This document shows positions 1-7,848 of a stretch of 64,000 nt of DNA, in pieces. The DNA is from an uncultured bacterium (GTDB lineage: Bacteria > Vulcanimicrobiota > CADAWZ01): NCBI GenBank assembly GCA_902790465.1, contig CADASF010000005.1, positions 1 through 64,000 of the forward strand, in the 5' to 3' direction. How positions within the stretch are numbered: the stretch's first letter is position 1; each line of letters opens with the position of its first letter. The notes under the pieces are model-generated. The model searched no databases. It was given only the letters and a program-made list of their open reading frames with translations, and was not told where the DNA came from. A program made the position numbers and the translations under genes.

Positions 1-76
1 ATTCAACATAGCTCCCATTTCTGAGGCTTAGACTTGTGAAGCAACAGCTACTTTCCAATCAGAAGATGGTCGGTCT

Positions 77-172
77 TTAGCCGAGCATAGCTTCACTATA
101 TTCTTCAACAAATTCTTTATCTTCCATTAAAGTTTTTCTTACTTCTGACATACTAACGCTTACTTCACTCAT
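77..172 (-). CDS. Small hypothetical peptide (31 aa)
   Basis: This 31-codon reading frame starts MSEVSVSMSEVRKTL and ends EAMLG. A GGAG stands 10 bases before its ATG, which is a normal ribosome binding site. The peptide is acidic with no signal peptide or membrane segment. I recognise no family. It could be a real microprotein or the surviving start of a longer gene, since it lies in a region of gene remnants. The stop codon sits inside a short CGGTCTTTAGCCGAG stretch that can form a small hairpin. Confidence 0.3.
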   Translation of the reverse strand: MSEVSVSMSEVRKTLMEDKEFVEEYSEAMLG

Positions 173-396
173 TTTTGATTTACTCCATTATTTTAACCAA
201 TTTTATTATAATATAAAAATTGTTAAAAAAGCAATAATTTTACATTTTTTTATTTTTGATACTTACAAATACATGTTTTTTCTCCTAAATTTATTTAGGA
301 GCGAGTTCTTCCTTTGGCGAATCACTGGAGGAGTAGAGACTTAGAGAATAATTAAAGATATGAAAGAAAAAAAAAATAGTAGGGAAGAAGAGAAAA

Positions 397-432
397 AAAA
401 GACCGCTGAGGATTTACCGAGCGGTCTTTTTT
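397..432. terminator. Bidirectional hairpin terminator
   Basis: AAAGACCGCT pairs with AGCGGTCTTT around a loop of about 12 bases. A-runs on the left and T-runs on the right let it work in either direction. On the minus strand it would end a transcript carrying the Abi gene and the small frame downstream. The same GACCGCT/AGCGGTC stem recurs near 8102-8132 after the LRR genes. Confidence 0.7.
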
Positions 433-466
433 GGGGTAGTGGTATTGAAATATAAAAATTTTCAGG

Positions 467-703
467 TTATTTTTCTACTTCTACAACTTTATAATATGTT
501 TCAGGATAAAAATATTCATCTTAAAACTTAGGAACATTTATCAGTTTTGTAAATAGTGTCTGATCTTAGGGAGAAATATTTAACATTTGCATAACTTGTT
601 CTATGGGAAAATTAGCATTTTTAGAAAATAACTTTATATCATCAACAGTTCTTCTCTCTGAGTCTTAACTGTGATTATCTATAGTCAATAAATGCTCTTT
701 CAT
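467..703 (-). pseudogene. 78-codon reading frame with three in-frame TAA codons, downstream of the Abi gene
   Basis: An ATG follows a GAGAGG ribosome binding site with 9-base spacing, 16 bp after the Abi gene stop. The frame reads MKEHLLTIDNHS, TAA, then DSERRTVDDIKLFS onward, and ends KVVEVEK. TAA interrupts codons 13 (665-667), 46 (566-568) and 61 (521-523). Each TAA is followed by an Asp codon, so each could have been GAA or CAA before one substitution. There is no frameshift. The part between stops still looks protein-like, for example FPIEQVMQMLNISP. I do not recognise the family. It may be a decayed partner of the Abi gene. Confidence 0.5.
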
Positions 704-719
704 ATATTTATTCCTCTCT

Positions 720-1589
720 TTATAATTTTTCTATCCAATCTTCACGAAATCCATAATAACTCATTTTAATTGTGTATTTTTTTGTTAATTCAATAATACT
801 TGATTTCATTGATTGAAAATCTAATTCTGATAATAATTTTTTCATTATCATTAGAAAACCATAAAAATGTGTATTATCCAATTCTCCATTCTTATTTTGT
901 ATTAATAATGATTTTTCTTTTTTATTTAGAGAAGGTTTTTGATGAAAAATTCTGTCATAAATTCTGCAACCGTGAGCACATAGATTTCTAATTATTGTCA
1001 TACTATGCATAAATTTTTTTAGAATTTGTGGGGCTTTGTTTGCATATAGTTTAAAATTATTGGCAATATTTTTTTGTACTTCCTTTAATGAGATCGAGTA
1101 TAAAATAGAAACATCTGCAATAGTAAATAAATCTACATATGCCCATAATGGCATATCTCTATTTATAAAATATTGTAAATATTTTTCATCATTTATTAAT
1201 TTATTTTTCAAATCATTAGATTTATTTATAATTTTTTTGTAAATTTCTTCATTTGTAAAGTTAGATATATTCAAATAACCAGTAGAACCATATAGTTTAG
1301 TGAATTCATAGGCATATATTGATTTAAATTTTACTTCGATTTTTTCTATATATTTTAATATTATGTGACGGAATTCATAGTCGAAATTATATATGTCCAT
1401 AATGTTTTCGAAAGTTGTTAATTCATGAAAAATATCATTTTCTCTTAATGTTAAAGAATATCCACTTATACGATAATAGTTATTATATAAAAGAAATTCT
1501 TTAGCTATGGATTCATCTTTTACTATTAATCCACGAGATTTTAGAATTTCTAACTGCTCATCTATGGTTTTAAATTCTTTCTCTTCCAT
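720..1589 (-). CDS. Abi_2 (AbiD/AbiF-like) abortive-infection family protein
   Basis: A 289-residue protein matching the Abi_2 family by eye. It begins FKTIDEQLEILKSRGLIV, then LYNNYYRISGYS, both typical of the family, and carries a HEPN-type motif RNLCAHGCRIYDR at about residues 198-212 (R-x4-H plus downstream arginines). HEPN domains of this kind are usually RNases; Abi_2 proteins are linked to phage exclusion by abortive infection. The length is normal and the HEPN residues are intact. A GGAG lies before the ATG. The leader contains a stable hairpin at 1611-1652, and a second small frame follows 16 bp downstream. Phage defence is inferred from the family, not shown here. Confidence 0.85.
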   Translation of the reverse strand: MEEKEFKTIDEQLEILKSRGLIVKDESIAKEFLLYNNYYRISGYSLTLRENDIFHELTTFENIMDIYNFDYEFRHIILKYIEKIEVKFKSIYAYEFTKLYGSTGYLNISNFTNEEIYKKIINKSNDLKNKLINDEKYLQYFINRDMPLWAYVDLFTIADVSILYSISLKEVQKNIANNFKLYANKAPQILKKFMHSMTIIRNLCAHGCRIYDRIFHQKPSLNKKEKSLLIQNKNGELDNTHFYGFLMIMKKLLSELDFQSMKSSIIELTKKYTIKMSYYGFREDWIEKL

Positions 1590-1610
1590 TTTTTCTCCAA
1601 AAATAAAACG

Positions 1611-1652
1611 CCCTCAAGTGTGCATATTACCGAAGTAACAGAGGCCTGAGGG
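1611..1652 (-). promoter_or_regulatory. 5' leader hairpin with UUCG tetraloop before the Abi gene
   Basis: Read on the minus strand, CCCTCA and TGAGGG form the outer stem, and TTAC-TTCG-GTAA forms an inner hairpin with a classic C(UUCG)G loop. A T-rich stretch and then the GGAG of the Abi gene follow. A TATTATAAT-like -10 box lies at about 1664-1673, so the hairpin would sit near the 5' end of the mRNA. It may act as an attenuator or stabiliser. Function is inferred. Confidence 0.5.
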
Positions 1653-1710
1653 AGATGTTATTTATATTATAATATTAAATCTTTTATATGTCAATATTTA
1701 GAGTTCATTT

Positions 1711-1738
1711 TTTGATTTGTTTTTATAATCAAATCAAA
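1711..1738. repeat. 9-bp perfect inverted repeat
   Basis: TTTGATTTG (1711-1719) pairs with CAAATCAAA (1730-1738). It lies directly before the hairpin repeat at 1737-1779 and could be part of a terminator or operator. No firm role. Confidence 0.4.
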
Positions 1739-1779
1739 AAGCCGTTTGGAAAGTAATTTTATCCGCAACGGCTGGGAAA
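1737..1779. repeat. Hairpin repeat, upstream copy
   Basis: AGCCGTT pairs with AACGGCT across the shared core TAATTTTATCCGC. A copy differing at only a few bases lies in the same orientation at 2913-2955. The two bracket the Rpn-family gene. It could be a terminator or the edge of a mobile unit. Confidence 0.6.
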
Positions 1780-1881
1780 GTGGTTATTTGCTACTATTTA
1801 AATTTTGAATTAATAATTTTAAAAAATATTGCTTTTTTGTTGTTAATATCGTATAATTATAAAAAATAAGATTTTATAGCT

Positions 1882-2742
1882 ATGGATACAAAAAATACAA
1901 ATATTGAAAATAAAGAAACAACAGAAATTAAAGAACGAAAAAGAAAAACTTGGGAAGAACTGACTTTTCAAGATGACTATTTGTTCAAAAGGGTAATGTG
2001 TGAAATAGACATATGTACAAAAGTTCTTGAAACACTTTTGAACATCAAAATAATTAAAGTTGAATACATACAAAAAGAAGTAATTTTTAAAGAAAATTAT
2101 GACAATAAGGGTATTAGACTTGATGTATATTTAGAAGATTCAAATGGTGTCATCTATGATATTGAAATGCAAGTTCAAGCATTAAAAGAAGAAGAGTTTG
2201 CGAAAAGGCTTAGATATTATCAGGCATTAATTGATGCTTCGATTTTGTATGTTGGACAAGATTATGAACAGCTCAAAAAATTGTATATAATTTTTATATG
2301 CCCATTTAAACTTTTTGGTGGAGAGCAACAAATTTACACATTTAAAAATTATTGCAAAGAAAATAAAGAAATTGAATTAAAAGACGATGTTACAAAAATT
2401 CTTGTTTTAACAAAAGGCAAAAAAAATAAAAATGTAAATGCTGATTTAGAGGCTTTATTTGCTTATATTAATGGAGATAAAGTTGATAATCCCTTGGTTA
2501 ATTTGATTGATGATCGAGTAAAATTTATAAAAAATCAAGAGGAGGAGAGAACAATGTATATGCAATATGGATTAAAAATAAGAGATGAAAGAAAAGAAGC
2601 AAAGGAAGAAGGAAAGGTTGAAGCTACTATAGAGTATTTAAAAGCACTAATGAAAAACTTTAATTTTTCCCTTGAACAAGCCTTAGCTGGATTAAATATT
2701 CCAAAAGAAAAATATGGATTTTATATAAGCCAAATTAATTAA
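1882..2742 (+). CDS. Rpn/PD-(D/E)XK nuclease family transposase-like protein
   Basis: A 286-residue protein of the family annotated as Rpn recombination-promoting nuclease or PD-(D/E)XK nuclease family transposase. The start TWEELTFQDDYLFKRVM is typical. The nuclease core is visible at about residues 75-96 as RLDVYLEDSNGVIYDIEMQ, giving the D...E-x-Q catalytic pattern. The C-terminal part has the usual charged segment and ends in a small helical module FSLEQALAGLNIPKEKYG. Rpn proteins are DNA endonucleases that raise recA-independent recombination, and they are often multicopy. The ribosome binding site is weak. Near-identical hairpin repeats lie on both sides, and a 127-bp inverted repeat starts at the stop codon. 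Confidence 0.85.
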   Translation: MDTKNTNIENKETTEIKERKRKTWEELTFQDDYLFKRVMCEIDICTKVLETLLNIKIIKVEYIQKEVIFKENYDNKGIRLDVYLEDSNGVIYDIEMQVQALKEEEFAKRLRYYQALIDASILYVGQDYEQLKKLYIIFICPFKLFGGEQQIYTFKNYCKENKEIELKDDVTKILVLTKGKKNKNVNADLEALFAYINGDKVDNPLVNLIDDRVKFIKNQEEERTMYMQYGLKIRDERKEAKEEGKVEATIEYLKALMKNFNFSLEQALAGLNIPKEKYGFYISQIN

Positions 2743-2869
2743 AATGAGTGTGTAAAATTTTTTCTGTATTTTTCTAAATAGTTTTCTGTATAATACGCTA
2801 ACTTCAACTCCGCTTCGCTCTATTCAGTTCGCTGTATTACACATACAGAAATTTCTGTACACACTCATT
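2743..2869. repeat. 127-bp long inverted repeat after the Rpn-family gene
   Basis: The ends AATGAGTGTGTA (2743-2754) and TACACACTCATT (2858-2869) are perfect inverted repeats. Pairing resumes further in with TTTCTGTAT against ATACAGAAA. The element abuts the stop codon of the Rpn-family gene. It may be a terminator, the end of a mobile unit, or a small non-autonomous element. It encodes nothing. Confidence 0.7.
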
Positions 2870-2912
2870 AAATTTTGTTTCTCTTTAATCATAAGTTGAT
2901 TTAGAATAACAA

Positions 2913-2955
2913 AAAAGCCGTTGGGATTGTAATTTTATCCGCAACGGCTGGGAAA
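2913..2955. repeat. Hairpin repeat, downstream copy
   Basis: This is the second copy of the hairpin at 1737-1779, here with AGCCGTTG pairing with CAACGGCT. The shared core TAATTTTATCCGC and the trailing GGGAAA are identical. It also precedes the stop of the minus-strand gene ending at 2975, so it may act as its terminator. Confidence 0.6.
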
Positions 2956-2974
2956 TATTTTGTTAATAAAATTT

Positions 2975-3760
2975 TTATTCAATACTTTTTATAATATATT
3001 CAATATCCTTTATAAGTTTTGTTTTGTTTTTTAATTGACAGTTTCCCTCAATAACAAATAAAGATGTTTTATATCTGAATACATATCCTATTTGAAATCT
3101 TTTTAAATTTGATCTTTTTAAATTTGAATTGTATTTTTCAGCTAAATGTAGTGCCAGTGGATTTAGTATATCTGTTACATCTGCTGTATAAGATAAAGAT
3201 TCTATAAATACATTCTTTTTATTTCCAATATCTTTTGTTGCAATATCTACACCTTCATGTACATTTATATATGATTCGCATTTTTTTGCATATGTATATG
3301 ATAAAACTTTTTTTGTATTGTCTTCCCATTCTTCAAGATGTGATAATAAGAGTTTAGAAATTGCTTTGGTACATGTAATTTTAATCACATTACCTTCATC
3401 ATTTGGATTATTATACTCATAATTATAACATATAAGTGATTTCATTTTAATATGTTTTTGCAATTCTGGATAAATATTATTTACCTCTGCATTTTCTTCA
3501 TATGTGTAATCTCGTACTTTATAATCATTATTTGGAATTATAAATACAACTCCTTCCTTTGTATCAACTAACTCACCTTGATTTATGTTTGTAAATTTAA
3601 AGGATGACTCTTTGTTTAACCGTTTTTCTATGGTCATGTTAGCTCTTCTTTGAAGTTTCTCTATATTTTCGTTTATTGCTTTTATTTCATTATATTGAGC
3701 AAAAATTGCTTGACTGCAGAAAAAGACAAACAACAAAATTATTATTATTTTTTTTACCAT
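2975..3760 (-). CDS. Hypothetical secreted protein
   Basis: A 261-residue protein with a clear N-terminal signal peptide (VKKIIIILLFVFFCSQAIFA, cleavage after about residue 21). The rest is soluble and lysine-rich, with a short helical start (ELQRR-like) and a mixed alpha/beta body. I recognise no domain. It contains an internal repeated tract NLKRSNLKR near residue 217. The ribosome binding site AAGGAA is upstream. It is likely exported to the periplasm or surface. The neighbouring genes do not suggest a pathway. Confidence 0.7.
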   Translation of the reverse strand: MVKKIIIILLFVFFCSQAIFAQYNEIKAINENIEKLQRRANMTIEKRLNKESSFKFTNINQGELVDTKEGVVFIIPNNDYKVRDYTYEENAEVNNIYPELQKHIKMKSLICYNYEYNNPNDEGNVIKITCTKAISKLLLSHLEEWEDNTKKVLSYTYAKKCESYINVHEGVDIATKDIGNKKNVFIESLSYTADVTDILNPLALHLAEKYNSNLKRSNLKRFQIGYVFRYKTSLFVIEGNCQLKNKTKLIKDIEYIIKSIE

Positions 3761-3802
3761 TTTTTTATTTCCTTAAAATAATTCTATAATATTGTAAAAT
3801 TG

Positions 3803-4459
3803 TTAGTAATTGTTGATTATGTCTTTTATAAAATTTTTAGTAAAATAAAAGGCATAATTTTTATCTGAAACTATTTTATTATATTTGTTAGAAGATATCG
3901 GATGATAATTTCCTGATTTATTTTTAGTATCTTTAGTCCTAATTTCTAAATATTGTCCACTAATTGAATGTATTTTCTCATCTTTGTTTATCATTTCATT
4001 TAATTTTTTACATATATAATTGTAGTCTTCTTTTAGTATTTTATATATAGATTTATATTTAGATTTTGATAATTTAATATGGATATATTTTAATAATACC
4101 CATTCTTTAGGATTTTCTTCTTTTAAAATTGGAACAAACAATACATTTTTTATTTTTTCATATAATTTCGTTTTTTTGAATTTTTTGTTTTTTATTAATT
4201 CATCGATTATACTACTTATTTGTGTTATACATATTGTTTCTTCTTGGTATCTATTTTTATCAGATTTGTAAGTTTTTAATTCTCCATTTTCAAAATCTCT
4301 ATTTGTGTTGGATAATTTTAAACCGATTTTTTGCTCTAATAATTGTCCAATAATTCCTTTATTTTTATTAATTTTTTTTAAGTCTGATTCTGAAAATATT
4401 TTTTTGAATTTAACATTTGTAATTTTTTTTATTTTTTCTTTTGCTGTTTTTAATTTCAT
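3803..4459 (-). CDS. MutH/Sau3AI-family endonuclease (orphan)
   Basis: A 218-residue protein that fits the MutH / type II restriction enzyme Sau3AI domain. The segment NKGIIGQLLEQKIGLKL (about 33-49) matches the KGxxGQLLE start of that family. Asp55, Glu60 and Lys62 (DFENGELK) form the D...E-x-K catalytic pattern, followed by the usual ET near residue 74. A C-terminal GQYLEIRTKDT and YFTKNFIKDI also fit. Sau3AI cuts GATC and MutH nicks hemimethylated GATC, but specificity here is unknown. No cognate methyltransferase or MutS/MutL adjoins it; the only DNA methyltransferase in the window is 43 kb away and of another type. It may be an orphan restriction enzyme or a domesticated nickase. Confidence 0.75.
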   Translation of the reverse strand: MKLKTAKEKIKKITNVKFKKIFSESDLKKINKNKGIIGQLLEQKIGLKLSNTNRDFENGELKTYKSDKNRYQEETICITQISSIIDELIKNKKFKKTKLYEKIKNVLFVPILKEENPKEWVLLKYIHIKLSKSKYKSIYKILKEDYNYICKKLNEMINKDEKIHSISGQYLEIRTKDTKNKSGNYHPISSNKYNKIVSDKNYAFYFTKNFIKDIINNY

Positions 4460-4499
4460 ATTTTCTTACCTCCTTTTTCTGTTATTTTCTAAAAATTGT

Positions 4500-4560
4500 C
4501 ACCCATAGGGCGAACCTCTAAAAGAGATTTTGCTAAAAAATTTGAAGAATATAAATGTTA
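4500..4560. repeat. Dispersed repeat, copy 1
   Basis: The stretch GGCGAACCTCTAAAAGAG followed by TTTTGCTAAAAAATTTGAA is nearly repeated at 9664-9722, and shorter relatives occur near 313 and 7763. Both long copies lie just upstream of minus-strand genes. Confidence 0.55.
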
Positions 4561-4567
4561 ATATATC

Positions 4568-4603
4568 TAAAAAAAAGTGGCGAATCTCTATGAGATTCGC
4601 CAC
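4568..4603 (-). terminator. Intrinsic terminator of the S9 peptidase gene
   Basis: GTGGCGAATCTC (4577-4588) and GAGATTCGCCAC (4592-4603) make a perfect 12-bp stem with a 3-base loop. On the minus strand it is followed by a run of T residues (A residues at 4568-4576 on the plus strand). It lies about 90 bp after the peptidase stop. Confidence 0.85.
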
Positions 4604-4691
4604 CTCTATGAATATAAAATTAGTCTATATTAACTATAATGTTTTTACTATGATTTTAATTTACCAAAGAAATAAATTTTCCTCTAAAAAT

Positions 4692-6770
4692 TTACTTCTC
4701 TTTTAACCAAGTTTTGAACCAATCGTCCATTGTTGAATACCATAATTGCATATTTTGTGGTTTTCTGATGAAATGACATTCATCTGGGAAGTTCAAGAAT
4801 TTTGCAGGTACTCCGTTTCTTTTCAATGCAGTAAATAACTGTTTGCTTTCAGAAACTGGTACTCTGTAATCTTCATCACCGTGTATTACTAAACAAGGTG
4901 TTTTGAAATTATTTACATAGTTTATTGGATTCCATTTTTCATATAACTCTCTATTGTTATATGGAGTGCCTTTCATTTCCCATTCAGGGAACCAAAGCTC
5001 TTCTGTTGTTCCATATTCACTTACTGTGTTGAATACACCTGAAAGAGAAACTGCACATTTGAATCTGTCTGTGTGTCCCATAATCCAATCAACCATATAA
5101 CCGCCATAAGAAGCACCAACGGCAGCCATTCTGTCTTTGTCAACAAATTTGTATGTGTCGATTATGTAATCAAGACCTTCCATGAGATCTTCATAAGGAC
5201 GACCTCCCCAATTTCCTGAAATTTCATCAGTAAATTTTTGTCCCCAGCCAGTGCTTCCTCTGAAGTTTACTGTTGCAACTGCATATCCTTTTGAAGCAAA
5301 TAGCTGTGTATTCCATCTCTGGTGGAAATCATCTGTCCAAGAACTCTGTGGTCCACCGTGAATGAGATAGATAAGACCATATTTTTTGCCTTCAATATAG
5401 TTGTATGGTTTTACTATAAAACCTTGAACTTCTTGACCATCTGAGGCTTTAAAGTGGAAATGTTCAGGTTCATTCATTTTGAACTTAGCAAAATCTTTGT
5501 TTATGTCTGCAACAACTTTTGTGTTATCAGAATTTTCAAGACTTACAGATTTTATGACTGGTGGATGTGTTGTTCTGTGTGATCTGTAATAGACTGTTTT
5601 TCCATCTGCAGAGGCAAAAGGTGAATCATCTGTGTTGTTGTCAGATAGTTTTTTTACATCGCCGTTTATATTTATGTTATATATACAAGTAAATCCGTCA
5701 TTGTCGGCATTACATACAAGTGATTTGCTGTCAGGAAGCCATCTAAAGCTCAAAATACTTCTGTCAAAATCATCACTTATTTTTTGATGTTTTCCAGTTT
5801 CTCTGTCATAGAGTGTCAAAACTCTTCTATCTGCTTCAAATGTAGGTCTTTCCATTGATGTATATGCAATGTATTTTCCGTCTGGAGAATATATACAGCC
5901 TGAATCGTTTGCCTTGTTTTCAGTTATTCTTTTTGTATTTCCTGTTGCTAAATCGTATATGAAAAGATCGTTGTTTGTAGAATAAGAAAGGTTTTCATCA
6001 GTGTTTGTTACATAACAGACTTCTTTTCCGTCTGGTGAAAATGAATAATCACAATCTGTTCCCAAATCTATTGGTGGACAATCATATTTTCCAGGTGTTA
6101 AATCCTTTAAGCCTGTTCCGTCAGTGTTTATTATGAAAAGATGACTATAGCGGTCGTCTCTGTATCTGTCAAAAACTTGATATGGGAGCTCTTCAATGAT
6201 TCTTGCCTTTACTTTGCTTTTTTCTTTTGCATTTTTTCTGACTTTATTGTCCTGCATTGTCTTACAGTCTGCATAGACTTCAGAAGCGAATAATATTTTA
6301 TCTCCATTTGGAGACCAAACTGGACCACTTGCACCAAATGCTGTATCTGTCAATTTTTTTGCATTTTTGCCTGTTGTGTCCATTGTCCATATTTCAGCAT
6401 TGCCTTTTTCAACTTTTACAAATGCAATTTTCTTTCCGTCTGGAGACCATCTGCCTGACATTGATTTTTGATCTTCAGGAGTTATTGCTTTTATTTTTCC
6501 TGTTTCTGTATTCAAAATACAAATTTTGCTAAAAGCAGTATTTTTATCGAGGTTTTTCTGCTCGGCTGTAAACAATATAGATTTTCCGTCAGGTGATAAA
6601 ACAGGTTCTTTTATCCATTTCACATTTATAAAATCTTGGAATGTGTATTTATCAGCTCCTATTTTTGTCTCTTGTCTTGTCTCTGTTTTTGTTATTACAT
6701 TAGCGTCTGCTGAGGCTTTCATCATAAATAATACAGCCCCTGCCAGTACAAGTGCCAATAACTTCTTCAT
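4692..6770 (-). CDS. S9 family (prolyl oligopeptidase-type) serine peptidase, exported
   Basis: A dipeptidyl-peptidase / acylaminoacyl-peptidase-like enzyme of about 692 residues. The chosen start gives MKKLLALVLAGAVLFMMKASADA, a signal peptide, and has GGGAGG just upstream; an ATG nine codons earlier lacks one. The N-terminal half is a beta-propeller of PD40/WD40-like repeats, seen as repeated PDGK and WSPDGKKI motifs. The C-terminal alpha/beta hydrolase has the nucleophile motif GASYGGY (Ser about 553), the acid in HGDEDYRVP (about 631) and the His in DECHF (about 666). It probably degrades peptides in the periplasm or outside the cell. It is monocistronic with its own terminator at 4577-4603. 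Confidence 0.93.
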   Translation of the reverse strand: MKKLLALVLAGAVLFMMKASADANVITKTETRQETKIGADKYTFQDFINVKWIKEPVLSPDGKSILFTAEQKNLDKNTAFSKICILNTETGKIKAITPEDQKSMSGRWSPDGKKIAFVKVEKGNAEIWTMDTTGKNAKKLTDTAFGASGPVWSPNGDKILFASEVYADCKTMQDNKVRKNAKEKSKVKARIIEELPYQVFDRYRDDRYSHLFIINTDGTGLKDLTPGKYDCPPIDLGTDCDYSFSPDGKEVCYVTNTDENLSYSTNNDLFIYDLATGNTKRITENKANDSGCIYSPDGKYIAYTSMERPTFEADRRVLTLYDRETGKHQKISDDFDRSILSFRWLPDSKSLVCNADNDGFTCIYNININGDVKKLSDNNTDDSPFASADGKTVYYRSHRTTHPPVIKSVSLENSDNTKVVADINKDFAKFKMNEPEHFHFKASDGQEVQGFIVKPYNYIEGKKYGLIYLIHGGPQSSWTDDFHQRWNTQLFASKGYAVATVNFRGSTGWGQKFTDEISGNWGGRPYEDLMEGLDYIIDTYKFVDKDRMAAVGASYGGYMVDWIMGHTDRFKCAVSLSGVFNTVSEYGTTEELWFPEWEMKGTPYNNRELYEKWNPINYVNNFKTPCLVIHGDEDYRVPVSESKQLFTALKRNGVPAKFLNFPDECHFIRKPQNMQLWYSTMDDWFKTWLKEK

Positions 6771-6968
6771 AGTTCCTCCCTTTATATTTTTTCTCATTAA
6801 TTTTTAAAATTAAGAAGCGAATTTTCCTTTTTTGTTGTTTATATTTTTGGAAATAAAATTTTTAAATATTTGGCTGTTTTTTTTCCAATAGCCAATTTTT
6901 TGTCTCTTCTGTCATCTCTCTCTTTCGGAAATTAATTTTTTGTTATATATAAATAATTTGAATAAGCA

Positions 6969-7160
6969 ACTTTTGTGCGGTGTAAGTCGGCAATTCAGCT
7001 CCTTTCTTAACAGAAAGGAGAAAAAATACTGGAATGGCTTCAGTTTTTTCATAGTAGAAACAAAATAAAAGCCTATTAATTTGCAATATTTTATTACAAA
7101 AAAAAATTAAAAATCCAAAAAGAGAAAACTGTCAGAGTGAATGACTTATACCCAAAAAGT
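6969..7160. mobile_element. MITE-like inverted-repeat element, family 1, copy A
   Basis: The left end GGTGTAAGTC (6979-6988) and right end GACTTATACC (7143-7152) are inverted repeats, extended outward by A/T-rich ACTTTT sequence. Just inside the left end is a hairpin CTCCTTTCT/AGAAAGGAG. The inner left arm has TTTTTTCATAGTAG. It encodes nothing. The layout closely matches the element at 63012-63155. Confidence 0.65.
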
Positions 7161-7326
7161 TGTGTATGCAGTAAATTAAAATTAACAAAAATTAATTTCA
7201 GCTCTTTATACATTAGAAATTTGCAAGCAGATAACAAACCAAATTATTTAATTAAAAATTAATCTTTGTAAAAGTTTTTTTAAAAATATTTTAACGGAAA
7301 ATTGTATTATTTAGGCAATTTAATAA

Positions 7327-7476
7327 ACTTTTTGGGTGTAAGATAGTGAACGACATCACTTTTTCTCGTAGTATAGACTAAAAAGAAAGCTCTTACTTAA
7401 AAGATTCTCTATTTAAATAAAATTAGAAAAATAAAAAGAGAAAAATGTTAAAGTGAACATCTTACACCCAAAAAGT
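7327..7476. mobile_element. MITE-like inverted-repeat element, family 1, copy B
   Basis: The ends are 18-bp perfect inverted repeats ACTTTTTGGGTGTAAGAT and ATCTTACACCCAAAAAGT. Inside lies a second imperfect arm, with TTTTTCTCGTAGTA on the left and AAAAAGAGAAAAA on the right. The element is 150 bp, very AT-rich and non-coding. The right half is matched in inverse orientation at 61262-61375, with similarity extending beyond the element end. Confidence 0.7.
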
Positions 7477-7537
7477 AAAACCTGCAATTAGGTCATAAGT
7501 AGAAAAAAATATTAGCAAATAGCACAAACTATATAAA

Positions 7538-7641
7538 TGTTGTTTTGTTTTGAAAAATCGAACGACATCACTTTTTATATTTAAATAAAAGGTTATTTAA
7601 ATATAAAAATGTTAGAGTGAGATTTTTATAACAAAATAACA
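7538..7641. mobile_element. Short inverted-repeat element, family 1 relative, copy C
   Basis: This element of about 104 bp has imperfect ends TGTTGTTTTGTT and AACAAAATAACA and an inner perfect palindrome TATATTTAAATAA / TTATTTAAATATA with a 4-base loop. It shares the inner CGAACGACATCACTTTTT with copy B but has different outer ends. Non-coding. Confidence 0.55.
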
Positions 7642-7848
7642 TTTGGTGCTAAATAAAAATTTACAAAAATTAATCTTTGTAAATACTTTGACAAAATGGC
7701 TTAAATTATCCTTCTTTATTCAAAGAATGGAAAAATATTCTTTATTTATTCCAACAAATATTCTTTGGCGAACCTCTGGAAGAAAAGAGTAAAAATAGAA
7801 AAATAACATTATTTGTGAGGGAAAAATAGGGAGTATAGGGGAGAGGGG

